Source: JADJPO01 sp046330955 (GTDB lineage Bacteria > Actinomycetota > Actinomycetes > Actinomycetales > Kineosporiaceae). From it: 64,000 nt of DNA. The position numbers were made by a program, and so were the translations under genes. A model generated the notes under the pieces. It made no database searches. It saw nothing but the letters and a program-made list of their open reading frames with translations, and was not told the origin of the DNA. Below, in pieces: positions 16,705 through 25,668 of the stretch. The DNA lies in assembly GCA_046330955.1 (NCBI GenBank), contig JAXLRT010000024.1:14245-78244 (forward strand), read 5' to 3'. The number at the start of each line of letters is the position of its first letter. The stretch's first letter is position 1.

Positions 16705-17322
16705 TCACCCAGCCCCGTGCTGGCCGACGACGTCGAGCAGCCGGGCGTAGGAACGCACCAGCAGCCGCCGTTCCTCAGCCACGCGCGGGTCTTCGAGGCT
16801 GCAGCCGTCGGCCACCCACAGGTCCGACACGCGCATTGCCAAGGCCCGGTCCCGTGCCGGTTCGAGCATGTCCTGCACCGGACGTCCGTACACGTAGGCA
16901 TACAGGTCTGCGAGCGCCGTGACCAGAGCCGCCTCGTCGGCATCGGTGCGTTCGCGCTGCAGCACCCGGTGCTCGCGCCACCAGAGCACCTCGCGGCGCG
17001 CCGCCTCGGCAGGGTCGATCGCCAGCCCGCGGGACCGCACGACCATGGCGTAGAACCGGCGCATGTACTCCCGTGCCCGGTCCGGGTCGTTGTCCGGGTA
17101 GGGCGCCCAGACCCGGTTCGCCCGCAGCACCCACCAGGCACCGAGCAGGGTCGCGAGGCGGCCCATACCGAAACCCACCTTGACCATGCCGACCGCAGAC
17201 CGCAACACCAGCAGCCAGTCCCGGCGGTAGTAGCCCACCCAGGCGCCGCACTCGTGAGCGCCCAGCCGGACGGGGTCGAATGTCCACGGGCCGGTCGGCG
17301 GATCGGCTGCGGTCGAGTGCAT
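16705..17322 (-). CDS. Conserved hypothetical protein (205 aa)
   Basis: I do not recognise a named family. The protein is soluble in most of its length, with a moderately hydrophobic part near residues 30-70 (DWLLVLRSAVGMVKVGFGMG). It is rich in Arg, Trp and Asp, with a helical C-terminal half. GGAGG 4-5 nt before ATG 17322 makes the start firm. It is divergent from the DUF5995 gene, with about 160 nt between them, so they may share a promoter region. Confidence 0.6.
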   Translation of the reverse strand: MHSTAADPPTGPWTFDPVRLGAHECGAWVGYYRRDWLLVLRSAVGMVKVGFGMGRLATLLGAWWVLRANRVWAPYPDNDPDRAREYMRRFYAMVVRSRGLAIDPAEAARREVLWWREHRVLQRERTDADEAALVTALADLYAYVYGRPVQDMLEPARDRALAMRVSDLWVADGCSLEDPRVAEERRLLVRSYARLLDVVGQHGAG

Positions 17323-17483
17323 GGTGCCTCCTACGTCGGGACGCGCACGCGCACGTCGCCTGCGGACAAGCGGTTGCGTTGGCGGCGATCAGATCGCGGC
17401 CCACGTATGTCATCCGTCACCGGCACCCGTGTCGTATCACCGGTCACCACCTGTCGATCTGCCGACCCGCACCCGGAGTGACG

Positions 17484-18323
17484 ATGGAGTCCAGCCCGCG
17501 ACACCAGACAGGCGTCCTCGCGCCCGCAGCATCGAGGGGCACCGAGGCGTCGGCGCCCGAGGTTCCCGGAGTCGGCGTGCACGCCGTCCTGGACCGGATG
17601 CGACCCGTGCTCGACCGCCTCGAACGGGCCGGCGACCCGCGCTCTGCCTTCCTGGCCACCTACGCCCGAACGACCGCAGCGGTGGGCGAGGCGATCGTCG
17701 CGGCCCGGTTCGAGGATCCGCAGTGGGTGGACAGTTGGGACGTCGCATTCGCCGAGCTGTACCTGGACGCCCTTGCCGCCTTCGAGACCGATCCTGCGAC
17801 CGCACCCAGGCCGTGGCGGGCCGCATTGCGCCCCGATCCGGCGCTGAGTCCGCTGCAGCTGGTGCTGCTGGGCATGAACGCCCACATCAATTACGACCTC
17901 CCCCAGGCGCTCCTCTCGGTGATCACCGACGACGAGTTCGCCGACCCCGCGCTGATGGCTCGCCGGCGCCGCGACCACGAACGGATCGACACGCTCCTGG
18001 CGTCCCGGGTGTCCGCGGAGGATGCGCTGCTCGAGGGCGCCGAGAAGGCGCGAGGCCAGCGCGCACGGTCGCTGATCGACCGTGCGCTGACCCCGCTGAA
18101 CCGGCGCGCCACCGGCCGGTTCCTCGCCGAGTCACGGCGCAAGGTCTGGCAGAACACGGCTGTACTGCAGGCCGCCAGGGCACGTGGCTCTCAGTCCTAC
18201 CGAGCGGCGCTCGCCGAGCTCGAGCTCCTCACCGCCGCGAAGATCCACGACCTGCTCGCGCCCGGACAGGTCTTGATCAAGCTGGCCGCCGGCGGTTTCG
18301 GCGTCCTGCTCCCACCGCTCTGA
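17484..18323 (+). CDS. DUF5995 family protein
   Basis: This 279-residue soluble protein is centred on LVLLGMNAHINYDLPQALL (about residue 128-146), the conserved core of DUF5995. That is an all-helical family common in actinobacteria with no known function. The His and Asn of NAHIN may bind a ligand or metal. The N-terminal 30 residues are low complexity. GGAG 5 nt upstream of ATG 17484 decides the start over longer frames. Confidence 0.72.
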   Translation: MESSPRHQTGVLAPAASRGTEASAPEVPGVGVHAVLDRMRPVLDRLERAGDPRSAFLATYARTTAAVGEAIVAARFEDPQWVDSWDVAFAELYLDALAAFETDPATAPRPWRAALRPDPALSPLQLVLLGMNAHINYDLPQALLSVITDDEFADPALMARRRRDHERIDTLLASRVSAEDALLEGAEKARGQRARSLIDRALTPLNRRATGRFLAESRRKVWQNTAVLQAARARGSQSYRAALAELELLTAAKIHDLLAPGQVLIKLAAGGFGVLLPPL

Positions 18324-18473
18324 CCGCCCCGCCCGCCCGGCCACGCTGCCCAAAGGTCCACGTGGTGCCTCGGGCGTGCCTGCACGCGCGGCAAAGCTCG
18401 GCGGGCTCTGCCGACAGTTGCCACTCAGGCCCGACACCCGATCCGAGTGACGGGCCTGTGACCTGCCCCAATG

Positions 18474-18493
18474 CGGTGGAGCTGAGGGGACTC
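18474..18493. repeat. Displaced copy of the tRNA-Ala 3' end
   Basis: These 20 nt match 18601-18620, the 3' end of the tRNA-Ala gene plus flanking bases, with one difference. The copy lies 127 nt beyond the gene in the same orientation. Duplicated tRNA 3' ends mark integration by tyrosine recombinases, so this could be an attachment-site scar. No integrase gene is nearby. Confidence 0.5.
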
Positions 18494-18539
18494 CGTCGCG
18501 CTCGTCCCCCGCGCTCCTCCTCGAATCGCCGAGCTTGAT

Positions 18540-18676
<137 letters not shown>

Positions 18677-18689
18677 GTGGAGCGGAGCG

Positions 18690-18720
18690 AGTCTATCCCG
18701 ACTTCCCCTCCGGACTCCAA
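18690..18720 (-). promoter_or_regulatory. Possible promoter of tRNA-Ala
   Basis: On the minus strand TTGGAG (18715-18720) and TAGACT (18690-18695) could be -35 and -10 boxes 14 nt before the tRNA. The 19-bp spacing is long. The insertion sequence ends only 10 bp upstream of this -35 box. Confidence 0.3.
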
Positions 18721-18729
18721 ATCGCGAGT

Positions 18730-18791
18730 TGACTCACGTCGAATGCCCGCGTGGGTGGGGTCGTTGACTCATCGGTGGATGCCCGCGTGGG
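18730..18791 (+). repeat. Left terminal inverted repeat with two internal iterons
   Basis: The first 62 bp match the right end in inverted form with few differences and a 1-bp offset. Inside the repeat, a unit running from TTGACTCA to ATGCCCGCGTGGG occurs twice. Such tandem units are likely transposase-binding sites. Confidence 0.75.
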
Positions 18792-18804
18792 TCAGGCTCG
18801 GGTG

Positions 18805-19733
18805 ATGGGGTTGAGCATGGTGCAGCGCAGGGCGGTGTTGGCCTCGCAAGTCGCGGCGTGGCCGAAGGCGACCAAGGTCGAGAAGTCGACCATCCTGGAT
18901 CATCTGGTGGCGGTCAACGGGTGGCATCGTGACCACGCCCGCAAGATGATCCGGGCCGCGGTGGCCGGTGGCGGCTGCGACCGGACGATCGGTCAACGCC
19001 GGGCGGCCCGGGCACCGGTGTACACCTACGACGAGACAGTGATCACGGCGTTGGCGACGTGTTGGGCGGTGCTGGGCGGCCCGACCGGTAAACGCCTGCA
19101 ACCGGCGTTGGCGGACCTGGTCCCGGCGCTGCTGGCCCACGGTGAGCTGCCCGATGACCAGGGTGATCGATGCGCTGTTGTCGATGTCGGCGGCCACCAT
19201 CGACCGGCGCCTCAAGGCCAACGGGTCGAGGAGTTCATCAACCACCACCTGCTGAAATGGGCCACCGACCGCCAGATCACCTTCACCAAGGCCGGCCCTC
19301 CCACTCCAACGACCAAGCCCACATCGAGCAGAAGAACTGGACCACCATCCGCCACGCCGTCGGCTACCCACCGCTACGACACCCCCGAGAACTGGCCCTG
19401 CTCAACGAGCTCTGGCCCCTACAAGCCGAGCTGACCAACCTGTTCCTACCCCAACGACTCCTCACAGACCCGCGACAGCGCCAGAGTGATCAAGAAATAC
19501 GACAAGGCCGCCACCCCGCCACCCGCCTGGCCCGCGACCACCCCGACGTCCTGACCCCCACCGACACCCGAGAGCCTGCGCCACCAACTCGACGTCCTCA
19601 ACCCGGCCGGCCTGGCCGCCGCATCGCCGCCGTCCAGGCCAGCCTGCCGAGCTCGCCCGCCGCCGCGGCGGCATCAACGCGCGCCAAGGCCAACGCCGTC
19701 TACCTGTCCAAAACCAAGATCACACCGCCCCAC
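18805..19733 (+). pseudogene. Integrase-catalytic transposase, frameshifted and missing its core
   Basis: The N-terminus (MVQRRAVLASQVAAWPKATK, then ILDHLVAVNGWHRDHARKMI) matches the DNA-binding half of actinobacterial transposases of the ISNCY type. Around 19165 the frame changes, and the adjacent frame continues with LLSMSAATIDRRLKANG. The next 100-plus residues, which hold the first catalytic Asp residues, are absent. The C-terminal part follows in pieces: FINHHLLKWATDRQITFT, then HIEQKNWTTIRHAVGY in another frame, then further shifted fragments. It cannot make an active enzyme. Confidence 0.75.
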
Positions 19734-19796
19734 GCCCCGCGGGCACCCACCGATGAGTCAACGACCCACCCCACGCGGGCATCTTGACGTGAGTCA
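19734..19796 (-). repeat. Right terminal inverted repeat
   Basis: The reverse complement starts TGACTCACGTC and repeats the same two-unit structure as the left end, with about seven base differences. The ends are better conserved than the transposase between them. Confidence 0.75.
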
Positions 19797-19829
19797 CCAG
19801 GAATCGAAAACCCCCGCCGACACGACCGG

Positions 19830-20519
19830 TCAGGACGCCGGCGCGTCCGGCGCGCTCACGTTGAACCGCTCCAGCACCCAGCCGCTGCGCCGCACGCCCA
19901 GCTCGGCCCAGTGAGCATTCCCGAAGCCGTCGAAAGTTCGATAGAGCGCCAGGTCGCGCGCGACCTCCTCGGCGCTGCTCCCCCGCCCGATCAGGCCCAG
20001 CAGGCGCAGCATCGCCCCACGCATCGAGGCCCCGTGCGAGACCACCACCAGGGTGCCGCCGTCCGCCTCGCCGGTCATCGCCTCGACGTGCCGTCGGATG
20101 CCGCCCTCGCAGCGCACCCAACACTGCCCCAGCGACTCCCCGCCGCCGATGATCAGGTCCTCCCCCGCCATCCAGCGGCCGTACTCATCCGGGAAGCGCG
20201 ACTGGATCTCGTCGCGCAGCAGCCCCTGCCAGGCGCCGCCGTCCCGCTCGCGCAGCGCGTCGTCCAGCTCGAGGTCGACGCCGAGCGCCTTCGCCAGCGG
20301 CTCGGCCGTCTGCCGCGCCCGGGAGAGGTCCGAGGAGACCACCCGGACGGCGCCGCGCGCCGCGGCGTCCGCCAACCGCTCCCCCAGGTACGCCGCCGCC
20401 ACAGCCGCCTGAGCCAGCCCCACGTCGTCCAGCTCGACGTCGAGGTGCCCCTGGAACCGGTTCTCGGCGTTGGACGCCGTGCGCCCGTGCCGCAGCAGAA
20501 CGAGCCGTGCAGCGCTCAT
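19830..20519 (-). CDS. Histidine phosphatase (phosphoglycerate mutase-like)
   Basis: This 229-residue cytoplasmic phosphatase has the catalytic LVLLRHGRTASNAENRFQG (His near residue 10), SSDLSRARQTAEPL, an acidic ERDGGAWQG loop and the second His in VVVSHGASMRG (about 165). The protein is one of the broad histidine phosphatase family. In actinobacteria a member of this family often follows rsfS, as here, 19 nt downstream. Its substrate is unknown. Glucosyl-3-phosphoglycerate phosphatase activity is known for some relatives. Confidence 0.82.
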   Translation of the reverse strand: MSAARLVLLRHGRTASNAENRFQGHLDVELDDVGLAQAAVAAAYLGERLADAAARGAVRVVSSDLSRARQTAEPLAKALGVDLELDDALRERDGGAWQGLLRDEIQSRFPDEYGRWMAGEDLIIGGGESLGQCWVRCEGGIRRHVEAMTGEADGGTLVVVSHGASMRGAMLRLLGLIGRGSSAEEVARDLALYRTFDGFGNAHWAELGVRRSGWVLERFNVSAPDAPAS

Positions 20520-20538
20520 GCCGAGCCCACCAACCGGC

Positions 20539-20916
20539 TCACTGGCTCGGGTTGCGCGGCATCGCGGGCAGCTCCAGCGGCGGACAGTCCCGCCACAACC
20601 GCTCCAGCGAGTAGTACTGCCGCTCATCCGTGTGCTGCACGTGCACCACGATCTCGCCGAAGTCGAGCAGCACCCAGCGCCCCTCGCGCTCGCCCTCGCG
20701 CCGGATCGGCTTGGCGCCCAGGCCCAGCAGCCGCTCCTCCACCGCGTCGACGATGGCGCGCACCTGTCGGTCGTTGGGCGCCGAGGCCAGCAGGAACACA
20801 TCGGTGATCACCAACTGCTCGCTGACGTCCAGCGCCACCACGTCGGACGCCAACTTGTCGGACGCCGCGAGCGCCGCCGCGACGGCCAGCTCCCGTGCCC
20901 GCTCCGAAGCACTCAC
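20539..20916 (-). CDS. rsfS: Ribosomal silencing factor
   Basis: This 125-residue member of the RsfS/Iojap family binds ribosomal protein L14 and blocks joining of the subunits in starvation. Diagnostic phrases are DVVALDVSEQLVITDVFLLA and GRWVLLDFGEIVVHVQH, followed by YYSLERLW. The GTG start at 20916 overlaps the nadD stop by 4 nt, the usual nadD-rsfS coupling. Confidence 0.92.
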   Translation of the reverse strand: MSASERARELAVAAALAASDKLASDVVALDVSEQLVITDVFLLASAPNDRQVRAIVDAVEERLLGLGAKPIRREGEREGRWVLLDFGEIVVHVQHTDERQYYSLERLWRDCPPLELPAMPRNPSQ

Positions 20917-21539
20917 CGCATGGACCCTTCCCCAACACTCGACGTCGAACCAGGGGCATACAGCCCGTATTTGGCGATGTACTGAACGACACCGTCCGGC
21001 ACCAGGTACCAGACCGGCTCGCCCCGCCCCACCCGGTCCCGGCAGTCCGTGGAGGAGATCGCCATGGCCGGCACCTCCATCAGCGAGACCCGGTCGGCCG
21101 GCAGCCCGGCGTCGTCCAGCACGTGCCCGGGCCGGGTCACCCCGACGAAATGGGCCAGCTCGAACAGCTCGTCGCTGTCCTTCCACGACAGGATCTGGGC
21201 CAGCGCGTCGGCACCGGTCATGAAGAACAGGTCCGCCCCGGGACGCTGCTTCTGCAGGTCACGCAGGGTGTCGATGGTGTAGGTCGGGCCGGGGCGCTCG
21301 ATGTCGACCCGGCTGACGGTGAACCTCGGGTTGGACGCCGTGGCGACCACGGTCATCAGGTAGCGATGCTCCGCCGGGCTGACCTCGCGATCGGCCTTCT
21401 GCCAGGGCTGGCCCGTGGGCACGAACACGACCTCGTCGAGGTCGAACTCCGCGGCCACCTCGCTCGCGGCGACCAGGTGGCCGTGGTGGATCGGGTCGAA
21501 CGTGCCACCCATCACCCCGAGCCGGGTGGGCGTGACCAC
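20913..21539 (-). CDS. nadD: Nicotinate-nucleotide adenylyltransferase
   Basis: This 208-residue enzyme transfers AMP from ATP to nicotinate mononucleotide in NAD synthesis. It carries the nucleotidyltransferase motif GGTFDPIHHGHLVAA near the N-terminus and ISSTDCRDRV (ISSTxIR type) near residue 170. The length is normal. It overlaps rsfS by 4 nt and follows a small membrane-protein gene by 3 nt, so all four genes down to the phosphatase probably form one operon. Confidence 0.93.
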   Translation of the reverse strand: MVTPTRLGVMGGTFDPIHHGHLVAASEVAAEFDLDEVVFVPTGQPWQKADREVSPAEHRYLMTVVATASNPRFTVSRVDIERPGPTYTIDTLRDLQKQRPGADLFFMTGADALAQILSWKDSDELFELAHFVGVTRPGHVLDDAGLPADRVSLMEVPAMAISSTDCRDRVGRGEPVWYLVPDGVVQYIAKYGLYAPGSTSSVGEGSMR

Positions 21540-21542
21540 CGG

Positions 21543-21734
21543 TTAGTGGCTACCCGTCGTCCCCTGCGCGCCGGTCGAACCGTGAGCGACGAACGCGGCC
21601 GGGTCGTGGCGGTGAGCCGCCGAGCGGAAGGCGAACATGACCCCGAGCAACAGGGCGAACACAGCCAACGCGAGCAGGCCGAACCACATCGGGTCCATCG
21701 GCAGTTCGTTGACGACCTCTTCGGCCAGCTTCAT
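21543..21734 (-). CDS. Small single-pass membrane protein (63 aa)
   Basis: The protein has one transmembrane helix (MWFGLLALAVFALLLGVMFA, about residues 15-34) and a His/Thr-rich polar tail. Similar small proteins precede nadD in many actinobacteria, with no known role. The start at 21734 is taken because it gives a compact protein with GAGG 4 nt upstream. Longer frames only add Arg-rich noise. Confidence 0.65.
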   Translation of the reverse strand: MKLAEEVVNELPMDPMWFGLLALAVFALLLGVMFAFRSAAHRHDPAAFVAHGSTGAQGTTGSH

Positions 21735-21870
21735 GGCGCCTCGATCCCTTCTCGAACCGTTTCCTGCGCGGGCTAGGCTTCCGGCAGGGGCAGCGCACAG
21801 TCTGTCATGTCGGACCGGTCCCGTGCGATGCACCTGGCCGTGACGCGGACGAGGGAAGGACCACACCACG

Positions 21871-22869
21871 ATGGACGACGCCGGGCAGGCCGCGCCCCGA
21901 CCGGTGCACGCGCCGGTCGAACTCAGCGTCGTCGTCCCGATGTACGACGAAGAGGACGTCCTTCCCCTCTTCGCAGCTCGGTTGCGTCCCGTGCTCGACG
22001 GCATGCTCGAGGACGGCCTGGTCGCCGACTACGAGGTGCTCGCGGTGGACGACGGCAGCCACGACGCCACCCCGATCCTGCTGGTCAAGGAGCGTCGCAC
22101 CTGGCCGCAGCTGCGCGTCGTCCGGCTGCGGGCCAACGCCGGTCACCAGGCCGCCCTGTCGGCCGGATTGGTGCGCTGTCGCGGCGAGTGGGTGGCCTCG
22201 CTGGACGCCGACCTGCAGGACCCGCCCGAGGTGCTGCGCGACATGCTGGTACGCGCGACCACGGACGGCGTGGACGTGGTCTACGGCATCCGCACCGACC
22301 GCAGCACCGACTCGGTGTTCAAACGCCGGACGGCGCGCGCCTACTACCGCCTGATGCGCGCCACCGTGGGCAACCACGTCTCCGCGGACGCCGGCGACTT
22401 CCGCCTGATGAGCCGGGCCACGGTGGACGCCGTCAACAGCCTGCCCGAGCACAACCGGGTGCTGCGGCTGGTGATCCCGGCACTGGGCTTCCCCTCGGCC
22501 GAGGTCGGCTACCGCCGCGAGGTGCGCGCCGCCGGCGCCACCCACTACCCGATCTCGCGCATGCTCCGCCTCACCGTCGACAGCCTGACGGGCTTCTCGA
22601 TCGCCCCGCTGCGGGTGGCCACCTGGGCCGGCCTGGGGGGCGCCGTCCTGACCGCGCTGCTGTTCGGCTACGCGCTGCTGGCCTACCTCAGCGGCCGGGT
22701 GGTGCCAGGCTGGACCTCGACGTTCGTCGCCGTGGCCGGGGTGGGCGCCGTCCAGCTGCTGTGTGTCGGCATCCTCGGCGAGTACGTCGGCCGGCTCTAC
22801 ACCCAGATGCAGGGCCGGCCCTCGTACTTCATCGCCCACGACTCCCTGGACGACGACCTCGGCGAGTGA
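21871..22869 (+). CDS. Family 2 glycosyltransferase, polyprenyl-phosphate sugar synthase type
   Basis: This 332-residue enzyme has a GT-A domain with SVVVPMYDEEDVLPL (about 20-34), the nucleotide site VDDGSHDAT and the DADLQDPPE motif (about 112-120). Two C-terminal transmembrane helices (about 245-300) follow. The arrangement is that of GtrB/DPM-type proteins, which load a sugar from UDP or GDP onto undecaprenyl phosphate at the inner face of the membrane. GGAAGGA lies about 10 nt upstream of the ATG. It stands alone, facing the methyltransferase gene across a strong hairpin. Confidence 0.85.
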   Translation: MDDAGQAAPRPVHAPVELSVVVPMYDEEDVLPLFAARLRPVLDGMLEDGLVADYEVLAVDDGSHDATPILLVKERRTWPQLRVVRLRANAGHQAALSAGLVRCRGEWVASLDADLQDPPEVLRDMLVRATTDGVDVVYGIRTDRSTDSVFKRRTARAYYRLMRATVGNHVSADAGDFRLMSRATVDAVNSLPEHNRVLRLVIPALGFPSAEVGYRREVRAAGATHYPISRMLRLTVDSLTGFSIAPLRVATWAGLGGAVLTALLFGYALLAYLSGRVVPGWTSTFVAVAGVGAVQLLCVGILGEYVGRLYTQMQGRPSYFIAHDSLDDDLGE

Positions 22870-22883
22870 TCACCAACACCCCG

Positions 22884-22966
22884 CCCGGCCCATGATCACC
22901 GTTAGATCGCAGTTTCCACCGCTTCAGCCGGAGCGAACTGCGATCCAACGGTGATCATGGGCCGGG
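22884..22966. terminator. 31-bp near-perfect hairpin between convergent genes
   Basis: The arms 22884-22914 and 22936-22966 pair at 30 of 31 positions around a 21-nt loop. The stem contains CATGATCACCGTT. It lies between the convergent glycosyltransferase and methyltransferase genes and should stop transcription from both sides. A related sequence is found at 29221. Confidence 0.75.
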
Positions 22967-23005
22967 GGGTGGGACGGGAGCGGGGGACGCGCCAGGGGGG
23001 CGCCG

Positions 23006-23776
23006 TCAGGCGAACTTGCGGGCTCGCACCAGCAGCGACACCCCGGGTAGCGACCCCACGGGCAGGTAGCGCTCGGCGGCCACCACGGCACCCAGGATGC
23101 GGTTCATCCAGGCGGGCGGGTCGTCCAGGTCCGAGCCGTTCGCGCCACCGAAGCGCCGGCGCAGGGCCACCGCCGGACGCAGCAGCACCATCCAACTGCG
23201 CACATCCTCCAGCACGAACCCGGCGCCGGTGAGCAGGTCGGTGAGCTCAGCGCGCTCGTAGCGCCGCACGTGCCCGACGGACTCGTCGTGCGCCGACCAC
23301 AGCCGCATGTCGACCGGGACGGCGACCAGGAACGTCCCGCCCGGACGCAACGCCTCGAAGACGCTCACCGCGGCGGCCTTGTCGTCGTCCAGGTGCTCGA
23401 GGACGTCGAAGGCCACCACCAGGTCCAGGCTCCTCGGCGCCAGCGGCAACGCCGTCGCGTCACCCCGCAGTACGGCGATGCCACGCTCGGCACACACCCG
23501 CGCCCCCTCGGCGCCGTACTCCAGAGCGGCGGCCCGCCAGCCGTGCTCGAGCAGCACCCGGGTGTTACCGCCACCGGCGGCGCCGACGTCCAGGGCATCC
23601 CCAGGGGTCATGCCGGCCACGGCTCGGCGCAGCAGCTCACGACGCTCGGCGTACCACCAGTGACGATCCTCCACCTCGGTCAGCAGGCGGACCTCGTGCG
23701 ACTCCACGCGACGCTTCTCCTCGAACGACAGACGCTCACCAGGCGTGACGGACCTACGGGCGGGTGTGGCCATCAC
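23006..23776 (-). CDS. SAM-dependent methyltransferase
   Basis: This class I methyltransferase of about 256 residues has motif I ALDVGAAGGGNTRVL (about 61-75), motif II-III GDATALPLAPRSLDLVVAFDVLEHLDDD in outline and a post-motif GGTFLVAVP. The domain type is Methyltransf_11. The start overlaps the proA end by about 20 nt; GTG 23776 and ATG 23773 are both possible. The substrate is unknown. The HWWYAERREL phrase near the N-terminus is seen in lipid- or glycan-linked methyltransferases. Confidence 0.78.
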   Translation of the reverse strand: MMATPARRSVTPGERLSFEEKRRVESHEVRLLTEVEDRHWWYAERRELLRRAVAGMTPGDALDVGAAGGGNTRVLLEHGWRAAALEYGAEGARVCAERGIAVLRGDATALPLAPRSLDLVVAFDVLEHLDDDKAAAVSVFEALRPGGTFLVAVPVDMRLWSAHDESVGHVRRYERAELTDLLTGAGFVLEDVRSWMVLLRPAVALRRRFGGANGSDLDDPPAWMNRILGAVVAAERYLPVGSLPGVSLLVRARKFA

Positions 23777-25121
23777 CGATCACGACCCACTTGGTCGAGG
23801 TCAACTCGGCCAGGCCCATCGGACCACGGGCGTGCAACTTCTGGGTGGAAATGCCGATTTCGGCCCCGAGCCCGAACTCGCCGCCGTCGGTGAAGGCGGT
23901 CGAGGCGTTCACCGCCACCACCGCCGAGTCGACCTCGGCCACGAACCGGTCGGCCGCCCGCAGATCGGTGGTCACGATCGCCTCGGTGTGCCCCGAGGAC
24001 CACTGCCGGATGTGGTCGATCGCGGCGTCCAGGGACGTCACCACGCCCACGGCCAGGTCGCTGTCGAGGTACTCGGTCGCCCAGTCCTCGTCGGTGGCCG
24101 GGAACAGCTGCTCGGCGGGTACGCCTGCCTCGCGAGCCAGGACGGCGCTGGGCTCGTCGACGTGCAGCCGCACCCCGCGCTGGGCGAGCGCGGGCAGCAC
24201 CTGCGGCAGGAACCAGCGCGCCACCTCACGGTGCACCAGCAGCGTCTCGGCGGCGTTGCACACGCTGGTGCGGCGGGTCTTGGCGTTGATCGTGATCGCC
24301 AGCGCCTGGTCGAGGTCGGCCGCGGCGTCGACGTAGACGTGGCAGTTGCCGGTGCCGGTCTCGATCACCGGCACGGTGGCGTTCTCGACCACCGACCGGA
24401 TCAGGCCCGCCCCGCCGCGCGGCACCAGCAGATCGACCAGCCCGCGCGCCCGCATCAGGTGCGTGGCGCCGTCCCGGCCGTGGGCATCGATCGAGGCCAC
24501 GGCGTCGGCGGGCAGCCCGACCGAGCTCAGGGCGTCCCGAATGCGTTGCACCAGAACGGTGTTCGTCTGCAGCGCAGCCGAACCACCGCGCAGCACGGCC
24601 GCGTTGCCGCTCTTCAGGGCGAGCACGGCGGCGTCGACGGTCACGTTGGGTCGGGCCTCGTAGATCATGCCGACCACGCCCATCGGCACCCGCACCTGGC
24701 GCAGCTGCAGGCCGTTCGGCAGGGTCGAGCCGCGCACCAGCTCGCCCACCGGGTCCGGCAGCGAGGCCACGTGCCGCACCGCGGCGGCGATCGCCGCGAT
24801 CCGGGCGTCGTCCAGCCGCAGCCGGTCGAGCAGCCCCTCGGCCAGGCCGTCGGCCCGGCCCCGCTCGAGATCGGCGGCGTTCGCGGCGAGGATCTCGGCC
24901 GAGCCGGTCTCGAGCGCGCCGGCGATGGCCTCGAGCGCCTGGTCCTTGCGTGCCCGGGACGCCCCGGCAAGGGCCCGGGCCGCTTCGCGGGCCTGAGCGC
25001 ACACGGTCAGGACGGCGTCGCGGACGGCATCATGCGATGGGGCGTCCCCGGGCGGGACGTCGCGGCCCTGGGGACGGCCGTGAGAGTCACGCGGGATGAA
25101 CTGCGTGTCGGCCAGAGTCAT
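23754..25121 (-). CDS. proA: Glutamate-5-semialdehyde dehydrogenase (gamma-glutamyl phosphate reductase)
   Basis: This is the second enzyme of proline synthesis. It reduces gamma-glutamyl phosphate with NADPH. The aldehyde dehydrogenase-like fold has the catalytic Cys in RRTSVCNAAETLL (about residue 285), the cofactor-domain phrase RVPMGVVGMIYEARPNVTVD and the C-terminal GEFGLGAEIGIST. The length (455) is a little above the usual 415-430 because of an N-terminal extension. proB lies two genes upstream in the same direction. Confidence 0.93.
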   Translation of the reverse strand: MTLADTQFIPRDSHGRPQGRDVPPGDAPSHDAVRDAVLTVCAQAREAARALAGASRARKDQALEAIAGALETGSAEILAANAADLERGRADGLAEGLLDRLRLDDARIAAIAAAVRHVASLPDPVGELVRGSTLPNGLQLRQVRVPMGVVGMIYEARPNVTVDAAVLALKSGNAAVLRGGSAALQTNTVLVQRIRDALSSVGLPADAVASIDAHGRDGATHLMRARGLVDLLVPRGGAGLIRSVVENATVPVIETGTGNCHVYVDAAADLDQALAITINAKTRRTSVCNAAETLLVHREVARWFLPQVLPALAQRGVRLHVDEPSAVLAREAGVPAEQLFPATDEDWATEYLDSDLAVGVVTSLDAAIDHIRQWSSGHTEAIVTTDLRAADRFVAEVDSAVVAVNASTAFTDGGEFGLGAEIGISTQKLHARGPMGLAELTSTKWVVIGDGHTRP

Positions 25122-25173
25122 GGCCACAGCCTACGGTCAGACCCGCCGAGTGGTGCCCAGCCGGCGTTCCGGC

Positions 25174-25668
25174 TCAGCTGTCGCCGCCCTCCAGCGGCCG
25201 GATCTCCCCCAGCTCACCGACCTGCGCCCGCACCGGCTCCTGCCAGCGACGACGCGCGGTGTCCCGGTCGACCACCTCGAGACCGACCACGGTCCAGGCC
25301 GGCAGCTTCGCCGTCTCCTGGTGCTCGCTCCACATCCGCAATGCCTGCGCGACGGCGCCCTCGATGTCGACCGACTCGTCCCAGTAGCGCAGTTCGGCCC
25401 GGCTGCTCGCGTAGGCGGCCGAGACCAGGAACGGCTGCTCCTCGCTGAGGCGCTCCAGGCCCTGACGCACCTCGTCGGCGCTCATCCGGCTGCCACTCAC
25501 CGTGATGGTGACGAACCACAACGCCGGCTCCTCGCGCCGGTGCGCAGCGCGTTTGCCGCGCCGGGACGTGCCCAGCGGGATGCCCCGCAACGGGGTCAGG
25601 GTTGCGAGCGGCTGGTCGTCGCCGGTAGTCACGATCCCAGTCCAGCAGGTGTCATCGCCTCGCGTCAC
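25174..25668 (-). CDS. Conserved hypothetical protein between proB and proA
   Basis: This 164-residue soluble protein has the recognisable stretch ALWFVTITVSGSRMSADEVR and RYWDESVDIEGAVAQALRMW, then VVGLEVVDRD. The pattern resembles small alpha/beta proteins found beside proline genes in actinobacteria. Its function is not known. The GTG at 25668 is chosen because it overlaps the proB stop by 4 nt. A GTG at 25632 is the main alternative. Confidence 0.6.
   Translation of the reverse strand: MTRGDDTCWTGIVTTGDDQPLATLTPLRGIPLGTSRRGKRAAHRREEPALWFVTITVSGSRMSADEVRQGLERLSEEQPFLVSAAYASSRAELRYWDESVDIEGAVAQALRMWSEHQETAKLPAWTVVGLEVVDRDTARRRWQEPVRAQVGELGEIRPLEGGDS

Larger units (their letters stand above)
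18730..19796. mobile_element. Degenerate insertion sequence, integrase-type (ISNCY-like)
   Basis: The element of about 1.07 kb is bounded by long imperfect inverted repeats and encloses a broken transposase. An intact relative would be longer, because the catalytic core of the transposase is deleted. No target-site duplication is obvious next to the ends. It lies just upstream of the tRNA-Ala gene, in a region with other signs of rearrangement. Confidence 0.75.

Noticed and set aside
20917..21186. A longer start for rsfS
   Set aside because: It would overlap nadD almost entirely. The GTG at 20916 gives the family's normal length and the common 4-nt overlap.
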